Of a DNA stretch of 39,761 nt, positions 15,728-25,027 are shown piece after piece. Under the pieces are notes generated by a model. The model searched no databases, was not told the DNA's origin, and worked only from the letters and a program-made list of their open reading frames with translations. Position numbers and translations under genes: made by a program. This DNA comes from Oscillospiraceae bacterium (GTDB taxonomy: Bacteria > Bacillota_A > Clostridia > Oscillospirales > CAG-272), in assembly GCA_015064665.1 (NCBI GenBank), contig SVRU01000016.1:1-39761 (forward strand), written 5' to 3'. How positions within the stretch are numbered: the stretch's first letter is position 1; each line of letters begins with the position of its first letter.

Positions 15728-15944
15728 AGATGCACTCACGTATCTCGATGATATAGTAAAAAAGCTTGAAGCAAATTCGCTCTCGCTCGATGAATCTCTT
15801 GAGGCATTTGATACGGCTGTAAAGCTTGTTAAATTTTGTAATCAGAAGCTTGAGCTTGCCGAACAAAAGGTTAGAATATTAACCGAGGGAGATGACGGCT
15901 CGGTGACCGATATGCCGTTTGAAAATATTTCAGATGCGACTTGA
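15705..15944 (+). CDS. xseB: Exodeoxyribonuclease VII small subunit
   Basis: This 79-residue helical-hairpin protein contains MKFEDALTYLDDIVKKLE and LSLDESLEAFDTAVKL, the family pattern. Several copies decorate each XseA subunit. The start at 15705 (MKKN) has AAAGG 8-9 nt upstream; an internal ATG at 15717 is possible. It begins inside the end of xseA and overlaps tlyA by 11 bp at its own end, so the three are tightly coupled. In many Clostridia ispA and dxs come next; here they do not. Confidence 0.93.
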   Translation: MKKNMKFEDALTYLDDIVKKLEANSLSLDESLEAFDTAVKLVKFCNQKLELAEQKVRILTEGDDGSVTDMPFENISDAT

Positions 15945-16665
15945 TCTTTACCTGTTTCAAAACAATTTTGCCGACAGCCGCACGGATGCCAAGCGGATGA
16001 TTTTGGCAGGTGAGGTTTTCATTGGCGGTAAAGTAATTGATAAACCGTCATTTGACTTAACAAACGAAATTTGCGACGTCGAAATAAGACGTGCGTCAAA
16101 AAAATTCGCCAGCCGCGGTGGACTTAAGCTTGACGGAGCGCTGAAAGCATTTAAAATCAATACCCAAAATAAACTCGCGTTAGATATCGGAGCATCAAGC
16201 GGCGGTTTTACCGACTGCCTTTTGCAAAACGGAGTAAAGCACGTTATAAGCGTTGATTCGGGTATAGGGCAAATTGCCGACTTTCTTCGCGAGGATGAAA
16301 GGGTAACGGTAATAGAAAAATACAATGCCCGATATATGAATTCGGAGGATTTTGAATACGTTCCCGACCTTGCGGTTATGGACGTATCCTTTATTTCGGC
16401 AACCTACATCATACCTGCCGTATACAAAATACTTGCACCGGAGGGCGATTTCATATGCCTTATCAAGCCACAATTCGAGGTAGGTAAATCATTAATTGGC
16501 AAAAACGGTGTGGTTAAGAGTGAAAAAGCACGGCAGAAAGCCGTTGAAAAAGTTACGTCGTTTGCCATGGAGCAAGGATTTTCGGTAGTAGGTGTTATAT
16601 TATCTTCAATCGAGGGCGGTGACGGTAATATAGAATATCTTGCTTATTTCAGAAAAAGAGGGTAA
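15934..16665 (+). CDS. tlyA: TlyA family rRNA 2'-O-methyltransferase
   Basis: This 243-residue protein has an N-terminal S4 RNA-binding domain (MRLDLYLF to about 60) followed by an FtsJ-like methyltransferase. The K-D-K-E tetrad is K65 (RGGLKL), D150 (VMDVSF), K178 (LIKPQFE) and E234 (GNIEYL). The SAM motif is DIGASSGGFTD (84-94). Members methylate ribose in 16S and/or 23S rRNA, and their loss gives capreomycin resistance in mycobacteria. The ATG at 15934 starts inside xseB; the Shine-Dalgarno is weak, so translation probably depends on coupling. Sits 3 bp before nadK. Confidence 0.93.
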   Translation: MRLDLYLFQNNFADSRTDAKRMILAGEVFIGGKVIDKPSFDLTNEICDVEIRRASKKFASRGGLKLDGALKAFKINTQNKLALDIGASSGGFTDCLLQNGVKHVISVDSGIGQIADFLREDERVTVIEKYNARYMNSEDFEYVPDLAVMDVSFISATYIIPAVYKILAPEGDFICLIKPQFEVGKSLIGKNGVVKSEKARQKAVEKVTSFAMEQGFSVVGVILSSIEGGDGNIEYLAYFRKRG

Positions 16666-16668
16666 AAT

Positions 16669-17523
16669 ATGAAGCACATAGTTATAATACCAAATCGAAA
16701 AAAGGATGCCGATCTTTCGGTGACCAAAAGTCTTTGCGAAAAGCTTTTGTCTTTTGGCGGCGAGGTGTACGTCGATAAAAAATTCGAGGATATATTTTCC
16801 GATTCCGTAATAAGATACGATACGTTTCCGAAAGAAGCCGAGCTTATAATAGTCGTCGGCGGAGACGGCTCAATTCTTGACGCTTCGGTTACCGCGCTTA
16901 AAAATGACATTCCGCTTCTCGGCGTTAATCTCGGTAAGGTTGGATATTTAAGTGAGGTCGAGCCTTATAATCTTGATATCTTAAACAGACTTTTTGTCGG
17001 ACAGTATTCAATAGAAGAAAAAATGTTGCTGACGGTTTCTCATATAGGCTCCGGAATAATAAAAAAGGCAGACAGACTTGCAGTAAACGACGTTATCGTT
17101 TCCCACGACACATTCCTTGGAATCGCAGAATTTACACTTGAAAACAGTGTCCACGACTGTGTAAAATACAGAGCCGACGGACTCATTCTTTCAACTCCCG
17201 CGGGCTCAACGGCATATTCGCTATCAGCAGGCGGACCTATCGTTTCGCACGATATAGATTCAATAGTTGCAACACCTATTTGTCCGCATTCCTTCTTTAA
17301 CCGTTCAATAATCTTTAAATCAACAGAAAAAATCAACTTGAAGAACAACAGCGATACAGTTTTAAACGTAAGTATAGACGGAAGATATTTTACGAACATT
17401 GCTTACGGTGAAGAATGCATCATTAAAATGGCAGAAAAAAAATTGAAGGTTCTTACCTTCTGTGAAAACAATATGTTTGCGACACTCTTTAGGAAAATGC
17501 GCATTTTGGAGGATATCAAATGA
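16669..17523 (+). CDS. nadK: NAD kinase
   Basis: This 284-residue kinase has GGDGS (64-68, catalytic D66), NDVIVSHD (about 140-147) and YRADGLILSTPAGSTAYSLS, the NAD-binding region of NadK. It makes NADP from NAD and ATP or polyphosphate. It overlaps argR by 4 bp (ATGA). The tlyA-nadK-argR-recN order is standard in Firmicutes. Confidence 0.96.
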   Translation: MKHIVIIPNRKKDADLSVTKSLCEKLLSFGGEVYVDKKFEDIFSDSVIRYDTFPKEAELIIVVGGDGSILDASVTALKNDIPLLGVNLGKVGYLSEVEPYNLDILNRLFVGQYSIEEKMLLTVSHIGSGIIKKADRLAVNDVIVSHDTFLGIAEFTLENSVHDCVKYRADGLILSTPAGSTAYSLSAGGPIVSHDIDSIVATPICPHSFFNRSIIFKSTEKINLKNNSDTVLNVSIDGRYFTNIAYGEECIIKMAEKKLKVLTFCENNMFATLFRKMRILEDIK

Positions 17524-17975
17524 AAAATTCAAGACAGAAAAAAATTCTCGAATTAATTGAGCTATATGATATAGATACTCAGGAAACCTTGATTGAAAGG
17601 TTGTCCGAGGTTGGCATTTCGGTCACTCAGACGACTATTTCAAGAGATATCCGCGAGCTTAAGCTCGTCAAAGGAATGACTGGAAAGGGCACATACAAGT
17701 ACATAGTTCCCGGAGTAAAAAAAGAGAATAACACTCCCGTTCTCAATTCCGCGCTTACCGACGCGGTAATCAAAATAGAAGCGGCAAAAAATATAGTTGT
17801 AATAAAAACCTTTCCGGGTATGGCTAATGCACTTTGTGTTTGCGTCGATACTCTTGAGCATCCGCATATAGTCGGCTCGGTTGCGGGTGACGATACCGTG
17901 CTTTTGGTTATCAAAGATGATGAAACAGCACAAATGGTCGAAGAAAAACTCAAAGGAGTTTTTGGGGTAAAATAA
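17520..17975 (+). CDS. argR: Arginine repressor ArgR
   Basis: This 151-residue protein has a winged-helix DNA-binding domain (about 1-65) with recognition segment TQTTISRDIREL (S41, R42). Its C-terminal oligomerisation and arginine-binding domain (about 80-151) carries GDD (123-125), the arginine-contacting Asp pair. As an arginine-bound hexamer it represses arginine synthesis and activates catabolism in Firmicutes. No ARG box was sought in detail and no arginine genes are in the window. Confidence 0.95.
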   Translation: MKNSRQKKILELIELYDIDTQETLIERLSEVGISVTQTTISRDIRELKLVKGMTGKGTYKYIVPGVKKENNTPVLNSALTDAVIKIEAAKNIVVIKTFPGMANALCVCVDTLEHPHIVGSVAGDDTVLLVIKDDETAQMVEEKLKGVFGVK

Positions 17976-17977
17976 CT

Positions 17978-19672
17978 ATGCTACTTTCTTTGCATATAGA
18001 AAATTTGGCGGTTATAAAGTGTATTGATATAGATTTTCCGAACGGATTCATCGTTTTAACGGGAGAAACCGGCGCAGGAAAATCAATCATTATCGACAGC
18101 ATCAATCTTTTGCTTGGCGCAAAAGCCGACAGAGACCTTATACGAACCGGTGAAAATTCCGCTCTTGTAAGCGGCGTTTTCTGCGATCTTTCCGATGAGG
18201 TAAAAAGGCTTCTTTCCGAAAGCGGTATTCAATGCGCTGAGGACGGGAATATACTTATACAGAGGTCCTTTTCTCTGGACGGAAAATCATCGATTAAAAT
18301 AAACGGAAGAAGCGTCACACTTGTTGTACTTCGCGCCGTTGCCGAGAAGCTCGTAAGCATACACGGTCAGAATGACACGTTTGCAATTGCCGACTCAAAA
18401 AATCAACTTGAGCTTATCGATCTTTATGCCTCGAATGAAGAGCTGCTTTGCGAATACAGACTGAAATACAGTAAACTTGAAGAAATCAGACTGAATTTGA
18501 GAGAACTTTTAAAGAAAGAGCAGGAAAGAGAGCGTCTTTGTGAAATTTTGCAATATCAGATAAACGATATTGATTCATACGGTCTATACGACGGCGAAGA
18601 AGAGGAGCTTGTCGAACGAAAGCTTAAAATTAAAAACAGCGAAAAGCTTCTTAAGAATCTTAACTTCGTTTTCAAAGCACTCAAAGGAAGTGAAAAAGGC
18701 AGCGTTTCTTTTTTGCTTGATAAAAGTGCAACGGCGCTTGAGCAATTATCGGACGTTATTCCGAAATTTTCGGAATATTCAGAGTCTTTAAGAGATTTTC
18801 TTTATCAGGTTGAGGATATCGCAGAGGAGGCATACGCTCAAAGTGCGGATATTGATAACGACCCAGAAGCAAGCCTTAATGAAATCGAATCACGGCTTGA
18901 TAAAATTTCTAAACTAAAACGCAAATACGGACTTACAATTAAAGACATACTTGAGTTCAGAGATAAAACGAAAAACGAGCTTGATACGCTTCAAAATTCC
19001 GAAGCTCTTATCAAAGAGCTTCAAAAACAGGAAAACGAGGCTTATAACGAGGCGATTTTGATTGCTAATGCGCTACACGAGCGAAGAGTTTTCGCATCGA
19101 AAGAAATTGAAAGCGAGGTTAAGGAAACTCTTGAATTTCTTGATATGCCGAAGGTGGTCTTCTATGCTTCAATAAAAGAGGCGTTTGAAGAGAAAAAAAA
19201 GATTCTTAACGAGTACGGAAGCGATAACGCCGAATTTTATCTTAGCGCAAATCGCGGTGCAGACGCGCAGCCTCTCTCAAAGGTTGCATCGGGTGGAGAG
19301 CTGTCAAGAGTCATGCTTGCTCTTAAGGGGGCAATAAATGACAAGGACGGAATTTCTACGGTTATATTTGATGAAATAGACACCGGCGTATCCGGAAAAA
19401 CCGCTCGTAAAATAGGCATAAAAATGCTTTCGCTTTCAAAATCCTCACAGCTTTTTTCGGTTACGCACAGCGCACAGATAGCGTCTCTTGCCGATTCCCA
19501 CTATCTTATCAGCAAATCCGACGTCGACGGTGCAACGCAAACCTCGGTTAGACTTCTTGACCGTGAGGGAAGAGTTGCAGAGCTTTCGCGTATTCTCGGC
19601 GGCATTGCCGTTACGAATTCTCAAAGAAGAGCTGCCGTTGATATGCTTGAGGAGAAAAATTCTTACGTATAA
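17978..19672 (+). CDS. recN: DNA repair protein RecN
   Basis: This 564-residue SMC-like ATPase has Walker A GETGAGKS (29-36), a central coiled coil (about 150-400), the ABC signature ASGGELSR and Walker B VIFDEIDTG followed by VSGKTA. It helps tether broken ends during recombinational repair. It lies 2 bp after argR. In spore formers spoIVB and spo0A often follow; here murB follows instead. Confidence 0.96.
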   Translation: MLLSLHIENLAVIKCIDIDFPNGFIVLTGETGAGKSIIIDSINLLLGAKADRDLIRTGENSALVSGVFCDLSDEVKRLLSESGIQCAEDGNILIQRSFSLDGKSSIKINGRSVTLVVLRAVAEKLVSIHGQNDTFAIADSKNQLELIDLYASNEELLCEYRLKYSKLEEIRLNLRELLKKEQERERLCEILQYQINDIDSYGLYDGEEEELVERKLKIKNSEKLLKNLNFVFKALKGSEKGSVSFLLDKSATALEQLSDVIPKFSEYSESLRDFLYQVEDIAEEAYAQSADIDNDPEASLNEIESRLDKISKLKRKYGLTIKDILEFRDKTKNELDTLQNSEALIKELQKQENEAYNEAILIANALHERRVFASKEIESEVKETLEFLDMPKVVFYASIKEAFEEKKKILNEYGSDNAEFYLSANRGADAQPLSKVASGGELSRVMLALKGAINDKDGISTVIFDEIDTGVSGKTARKIGIKMLSLSKSSQLFSVTHSAQIASLADSHYLISKSDVDGATQTSVRLLDREGRVAELSRILGGIAVTNSQRRAAVDMLEEKNSYV

Positions 19673-19682
19673 ACGAGGTTTT

Positions 19683-20579
19683 ATGACACAGGGCTTATTT
19701 GAATTTCTCAAAAAGCAGGATGTCGAATATATACGGTCGTTTAACTTTTCAAAAGTATCGTCAATAGCTATCGGAGGGACTGTATCTCTGGTTGCAATAC
19801 CATCCGATATCTCATCTTTCATACGTACGCTTGATTATTTGTCAAAAAATAAAATCAAATATAAAGTTATCGGACGTGCAACAAACACGCTTATGCTTGG
19901 TGATTTTTATGACGGTGTAATTATATTTACAAATAAATTGACAAATTATTTTGCGGCAGAAAATACAATTTATGCAGAATGTGGAACAAGTCTGTCTAAG
20001 CTTTTACGAGAAGTATCCGCTTTGGGATACGGAGGTGCGGAAGAGCTTTACGGAATTCCGGGCAGCATAGGAGGCGCGGTTTTTGGCAACGCCGGCGCGT
20101 TCGGAAAATCCATATCGGATTCTTTTGTAGAGGGGCGTTTTTATTCTCCAATTGACAAACGGACTTTAATCATTACGGCTGATGAAATGAATTTTTCATA
20201 CAGACATAGTATTATGAAAGAGCGTGAAATTATATTACTGTCAGCAAAATTTAAATTTACGAATAAAGCACCGGATACAATAAAAGCTAAAATGCGCGAT
20301 ATTATTTTAAAGAGAGTAAATTCTCAGCCATATCATGAAAAAAGTCTCGGAAGTATCTTTAAAAGATGCTCGGATATTCCGACGTCAAGGCTTATTGAAG
20401 AGCTTGGCTTTAAAGGTTTTTCGGTCGGAGGAGCTTCGGTTTCAATGAAACACGCTGGATTTATTATTAATTCCGGAGGTGCAACCTCGTCTGACGTAGT
20501 CGAGCTCGTAAATATCATCAAAGATAAAATTCAAACGGTATATCATTTATCGGTTCAAGAGGAAATTCAGTATTTTTAA
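19683..20579 (+). CDS. murB: UDP-N-acetylenolpyruvoylglucosamine reductase
   Basis: This 298-residue flavoenzyme makes UDP-N-acetylmuramate for peptidoglycan. The FAD-binding domain contains SIAIGGT (27-33), GRATNT (64-69) and IPGSIGGAVFGNAG (125-138). The catalytic Ser is S224 in SLGSIFKR, with Y173/R174 in FSYRH, and the acid is E293 or E294 near the C-terminus. This resembles the shorter type II MurB. GAGG precedes the ATG at 19683, 10 bp after recN. A longer in-frame extension into recN has no Shine-Dalgarno and was rejected. Confidence 0.94.
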   Translation: MTQGLFEFLKKQDVEYIRSFNFSKVSSIAIGGTVSLVAIPSDISSFIRTLDYLSKNKIKYKVIGRATNTLMLGDFYDGVIIFTNKLTNYFAAENTIYAECGTSLSKLLREVSALGYGGAEELYGIPGSIGGAVFGNAGAFGKSISDSFVEGRFYSPIDKRTLIITADEMNFSYRHSIMKEREIILLSAKFKFTNKAPDTIKAKMRDIILKRVNSQPYHEKSLGSIFKRCSDIPTSRLIEELGFKGFSVGGASVSMKHAGFIINSGGATSSDVVELVNIIKDKIQTVYHLSVQEEIQYF

Positions 20580-20596
20580 GTTTGGAGGTGGCAGGG

Positions 20597-21478
20597 GTGT
20601 CTTTTTCTTCCGATTTGAAGCATAAAATTTTAGAACAGCCTTACAAAAGCGCCTGCTGTCGCCGCGCTTTTGTTAACGGAATTATTTTTTCAAAAGGCAA
20701 AATCCTAAATGACGAAATTAACATTTCGCTGGAAAGTAGTGAATGTATAGAATACACGTCGGTTTTGATTAAAGAATTTTTCGGCATTTCCGTCTCTTAT
20801 GCGACGGATTTGCACGGTGGACGGAGAAAGGTTATCTCATTTCGCTCACCTGCATGTCAAAGATACCTTGATTCACTCTTGGACTATGCGTCACCTTTAT
20901 TTAAAGAACGGTGTTCGCTATGTTCATCTGCATTCCTCAGGGGAGTGTTTCTTGCCTCCGGACGTGTATCCGATCCAAAAAAACAGTACAGAATAGAATT
21001 TTCACCAAGCTCAAACGTTGACAGACTTTTGAATTATTTAACTGATTTGGGTCTTTCTTTTTCAAAAACGGTTCGAAGAACTGAAAATATATTATATACA
21101 GGCAACAGTAGTGTTTCCGAGGATTTTTTTGCGGCAATCGGAATGAATTCCGCAGCTTTTTTTCTAATGAATTCAAAAATAGAGAGTGAGTTTAAAAATA
21201 ACGCTAATAGAATCCGTAACTGCGAAACGAACAATATTATGAAAACCGTTTCCGCATCTGCAAGGTGGGTTGAAGCCATTGAGGCTTTAGAAGAAGCAAA
21301 TCTATTATCAACCTTACCCGATGAGCTTGAGAAAACGGCAAGACTCCGCATGGAATATAAGGATTATTCTCTCGCAAGGCTTGCGGCAGAATTCACACCG
21401 CCAATCTCAAAGCCCGGACTTTCGCACAGACTTAATAAAATCGTTGAAATATCAGAAGTTTTACTTGGAAAAAAATAG
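20597..21478 (+). CDS. whiA: DNA-binding protein WhiA
   Basis: This 293-residue WhiA combines an N-terminal LAGLIDADG-homing-endonuclease-like fold (about 1-200), without nuclease function in this family, and a C-terminal helix-turn-helix (about 215-293, with SLARLAAEF and KPGLSHRLNKI). In Gram-positives it influences cell division and, in Streptomyces, sporulation. GTG at 20597 is chosen because GGAGGTG (20584-20590) lies 6 nt upstream and VSFSSDLK aligns with the usual MSF start; a TTG at 20582 would precede the Shine-Dalgarno. Usual partners rapZ and yvcK are not present between murB and whiA. Confidence 0.93.
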   Translation: MSFSSDLKHKILEQPYKSACCRRAFVNGIIFSKGKILNDEINISLESSECIEYTSVLIKEFFGISVSYATDLHGGRRKVISFRSPACQRYLDSLLDYASPLFKERCSLCSSAFLRGVFLASGRVSDPKKQYRIEFSPSSNVDRLLNYLTDLGLSFSKTVRRTENILYTGNSSVSEDFFAAIGMNSAAFFLMNSKIESEFKNNANRIRNCETNNIMKTVSASARWVEAIEALEEANLLSTLPDELEKTARLRMEYKDYSLARLAAEFTPPISKPGLSHRLNKIVEISEVLLGKK

Positions 21479-21496
21479 TTCCGGAAAGGATTTGCT

Positions 21497-24400
21497 ATGG
21501 GAGATTTTGTTCATCTTCATCTTCATACCGAATACAGTTTGCTTGACGGCGCAGCTAAAATCTCCGAAATAGCAGACAAGGCGATATCCGAGGGTCAGGA
21601 TGCCGTCGCAATAACCGATCACGGCGTAATGTACGGCGCAGTTGAATTCTACACGGCGCTGAAAGAAAAGGGAATCAAGCCTATTATCGGATGTGAGGTT
21701 TACGTTGCTTCGAGAAGCAGACATTTCAAAGACGGAAAACAGGATAGCTCAGGAAATCATTTAATATTGCTTTGTAAAAACGAAGTAGGCTATAAAAATC
21801 TTTGCTATATGGTTTCAATGAGCTTTATAGACGGCTTTTATATGAAGCCGAGAATCGATATGGAGCTTATCCGCGAGCATAGCGAGGGATTGATAGCACT
21901 TTCGGGTTGCGTTGCAGGTAAACTTCCTCAGTATATTCTTTCGGGCAGCATGGAAGAGGCTGAACGTACGGCTCTTGAATTCCGTTCGATTTTCGGTGAA
22001 GACTTTTATCTTGAAATACAAAATCACGACCTTGACGACGAGAGAAAGGTTGCGTACGGAATTAAGCTTATCAGCGAAAAGTACAATATTCCCATGGTTG
22101 CAACCAACGATGTTCACTATATCAATCGTCGCGATGCAGACATGCAGGCTGCACTTACCTGTATTCAAACGAACAATTTAATATCAGACGGTAAACCGCT
22201 CGGTTTTGAAACCGATGAATTCTACTTTAAATCCACGGCAGAAATGAAAAATCTGTTTTCGGGATATAAGGGCGCAATTGAAAATTCGGTTAAAATTGCC
22301 GAACGCTGCAATTTTGATTTTGAGTTTGACAAGCTTCATCTTCCCGATTTTAAATCAAACGACGGAATGAGCCATAAAGATAAGCTAAGATGCGATGCTT
22401 ACCGTGGATTTTCTGCGCGTGAGACGGAGGGAAGATTTGATTTTTTGAAGCATAACAAAGAAGAATATACCGAACGAATGGAATATGAGCTTTCTGTTAT
22501 AGATAAAATGGGATTTAACGCCTATTTTCTGATTGTCAGTGATTTTGTATCTTATGCAAAATCGGCAGGTATACCGGTTGGCCCCGGACGTGGCTCGGGC
22601 GCGGGAAGTCTTGTTGCCTTTTGCGTTGGTATAACCGACGTTGACCCGATTGCTTTCGATCTGCTTTTTGAGCGTTTTTTGAATCCTGAACGTGTCTCAA
22701 TGCCGGATTTTGATATCGATTTTTGCTATAACAGACGCGAAGAGGTTATTGAATACGTAAAAAGAAAATACGGTGACGATAAGGTTGCTCAAATCGTTAC
22801 CTTTGGTACCTTGGCGGCAAGAGCCGCCGTGCGCGACGTAGGACGAGCTCTCGGAATGCCTTATAACAGAGTTGACACTGTCGCAAAGCTTATTCCAAGA
22901 GAGCTGAACATAAGTATTGATGCGGCTCTCAGAACCAAAGAGCTTAAAGCATTATACGAAGAGGACTCGGAGGTCAGAAAGCTTCTCGATCTCAGCCGAA
23001 GTCTTGAGGGAATGCCGCGCCATGCATCAACTCATGCCGCAGGTGTTGTTATCACCGAAAAACCAACCTATGAATACGTTCCGCTCTCATATAGCGGAAC
23101 GGGTGTTGTTACGCAATTTGACATGAATACCGATGCTAAGCTCGGACTTGTCAAATTTGATTTTCTAGGTTTGCGGTATCTGACCGTTATACAGGATGCG
23201 GTTTCTGCCATACGCAAAAAAAATTCTGGCTTTGATATTTCAAACATTCCGCTTGACGATAAAAAAACCTTCAAGCTTTTATGCGACGGAAAAACAGACG
23301 GTGTCTTTCAGCTTGAGTCCGGCGGAATGAAGCAGGTATTATTAAGACTTCTTCCGTCGAATCTTGAAGATATCATTGCTTCTATCGCGCTTTACAGACC
23401 CGGTCCCATGGATTCGATAGACACATTTATATCAAGAAAACACGGCAGAGAAAAGACCGAATATAAAATTCCCGAGCTAAAGGAAATTCTTGAGGTAACC
23501 TACGGCTGTATAGTTTATCAGGAGCAGGTAATGCAGATATGCAGATTTCTTGCGGGATATTCTTATGCAAGAGCCGACCTTGTCAGACGCGCTATGTCGA
23601 AGAAAAAAGCAGATGCCATGATTGCCGAGCGCGAGGGATTTATAAACGGATGTGTTGAACGCGGTTTTTCTAAAGCTGCTGCCGAGGATATATTTGAGGA
23701 AATGGTCGGCTTTGCAAAATATGCTTTCAATAAAAGCCACGCAACTGCATACGGCATTATATCGTACCGAACCGCATATTTAAAGGCTCATTATCCCGCT
23801 GAATATTTTTCTGCGCTTTTAACGAGCGTTCTCGATAATTCTCAAAAACTAAAAGAATACGTTGCTGATGCTCAAAAATTCGGTGTAAACGTACTTCCAC
23901 CCGATATAAACTCAAGCGACGCCGACTTCAGCGTTGTTGACGGAAACATCAGATTCGGTCTTCTTGCAATCAGAAACGTAGGCAGACAGTTTGCAAGCAC
24001 CGTAATCAACGAGAGAAAAAACAAGCCGTTCGTTTCATTCGATGAATTCGTAAGACGGCTTGTAGTCTCTGATATCAATAAACGAACTCTTGAATCGCTT
24101 ATTAAATGCGGAGTTTTCGACAGTCTCGGAGTTTCAAGATGCGCACTTATTTCCTGTTATGAAAACATAGTTGAGTCCGAACAGGAAAAAAACAGAAAAA
24201 ACATTTCGGGGCAGATGGATCTGTTTTCTCTTGTAAGCGACGTTCAGTCATCGGACGGATATGAATATCCGAACCTGCCGGAATATCCGCTGAGGGAGCT
24301 TTTAATACTTGAAAAGGAAAGCTCGGGTATGTATTTCTCGGGACATATGATAGACAATTATTCACGTCATATTTCAAGCCTGACATTAGATAAAATATCC

Positions 24401-24961
24401 GATATTATTTTTGAAACTTCTGAGGAAAACACTAACCCTACCCCAAGATATAATGACAAGCAGAATATAAAAATTGCAGGCATCATTACTGCTAAAAAGA
24501 CAAAAACCGTCAAGAACGGTGATATGATGGCTTTCATCAAGCTTGAAGACAGATTTGGCGAAATAGAAGTTATTGTTTTTGCAAGACAGTATTCAAAATA
24601 TCTGGCAGAACTTAATAACGACAATGCCGTTTTAATATCCGGCTCAATATCCTTAGAAGAGGGGGAAGATGCAAAAATTCTCCTTTCCACCGCTGAATCA
24701 CTGATAAGCAACTCGGAATTTGAAATAAAAACCAAACCGCAAAACTCCCGAATTTTCATAAAAGTATCCGATATTTCAGATAATAGAATTACAAGAATAT
24801 CAAAGCTTGCTTTGTTGAATCCAGGGCAAGCAGAGGTTGTAATTTTTGATTCATCAAGCAAAAAATATTCAGCACTAAAAGGTGTGAGAATATCCTCGTC
24901 AGAAAAGGTTATCTCTCGTTTATCCGAAATATTCGGAAAAGAAAATCTGGTTGTTAAATAA
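21497..24961 (+). CDS. dnaE: DNA polymerase III alpha subunit, DnaE
   Basis: This 1154-residue replicative polymerase begins with a PHP domain (HLHLHTEYS, H6/H8/H10; D41-H42; E67) whose metal residues look intact. The palm has PDFDIDF with catalytic D404 and D406, and D555 in KFDFLGL. Tandem HhH (about 830-900) and an OB fold (about 985-1070, with IKIAGIITAKKTK) follow. The layout is DnaE-type, not PolC (no inserted exonuclease). GAAAGG precedes the ATG. Last gene of the nusB run; the next promoter lies 10 bp beyond its stop. Confidence 0.96.
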   Translation: MGDFVHLHLHTEYSLLDGAAKISEIADKAISEGQDAVAITDHGVMYGAVEFYTALKEKGIKPIIGCEVYVASRSRHFKDGKQDSSGNHLILLCKNEVGYKNLCYMVSMSFIDGFYMKPRIDMELIREHSEGLIALSGCVAGKLPQYILSGSMEEAERTALEFRSIFGEDFYLEIQNHDLDDERKVAYGIKLISEKYNIPMVATNDVHYINRRDADMQAALTCIQTNNLISDGKPLGFETDEFYFKSTAEMKNLFSGYKGAIENSVKIAERCNFDFEFDKLHLPDFKSNDGMSHKDKLRCDAYRGFSARETEGRFDFLKHNKEEYTERMEYELSVIDKMGFNAYFLIVSDFVSYAKSAGIPVGPGRGSGAGSLVAFCVGITDVDPIAFDLLFERFLNPERVSMPDFDIDFCYNRREEVIEYVKRKYGDDKVAQIVTFGTLAARAAVRDVGRALGMPYNRVDTVAKLIPRELNISIDAALRTKELKALYEEDSEVRKLLDLSRSLEGMPRHASTHAAGVVITEKPTYEYVPLSYSGTGVVTQFDMNTDAKLGLVKFDFLGLRYLTVIQDAVSAIRKKNSGFDISNIPLDDKKTFKLLCDGKTDGVFQLESGGMKQVLLRLLPSNLEDIIASIALYRPGPMDSIDTFISRKHGREKTEYKIPELKEILEVTYGCIVYQEQVMQICRFLAGYSYARADLVRRAMSKKKADAMIAEREGFINGCVERGFSKAAAEDIFEEMVGFAKYAFNKSHATAYGIISYRTAYLKAHYPAEYFSALLTSVLDNSQKLKEYVADAQKFGVNVLPPDINSSDADFSVVDGNIRFGLLAIRNVGRQFASTVINERKNKPFVSFDEFVRRLVVSDINKRTLESLIKCGVFDSLGVSRCALISCYENIVESEQEKNRKNISGQMDLFSLVSDVQSSDGYEYPNLPEYPLRELLILEKESSGMYFSGHMIDNYSRHISSLTLDKISDIIFETSEENTNPTPRYNDKQNIKIAGIITAKKTKTVKNGDMMAFIKLEDRFGEIEVIVFARQYSKYLAELNNDNAVLISGSISLEEGEDAKILLSTAESLISNSEFEIKTKPQNSRIFIKVSDISDNRITRISKLALLNPGQAEVVIFDSSSKKYSALKGVRISSSEKVISRLSEIFGKENLVVK

Positions 24962-24970
24962 CACATCTTA

Positions 24971-24999
24971 TTGACAGCATCGTATATTTGTAGTATAAT
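24971..24999 (+). promoter_or_regulatory. Sigma-A promoter of cvpA-clp
   Basis: TTGACA (24971-24976) and TATAAT (24994-24999) are both perfect consensus with 17 bp spacing. Confidence 0.88.
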
Positions 25000-25027
25000 A
25001 TATTAAAATTTAATTTTGGAGGCAGAC

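Noticed and set aside
24367..24966. Long open frame on the - strand opposite the end of dnaE
   Set aside because: It mirrors the dnaE OB-fold region, shows low-complexity Ser/Ile-rich content and has no ribosome-binding site.
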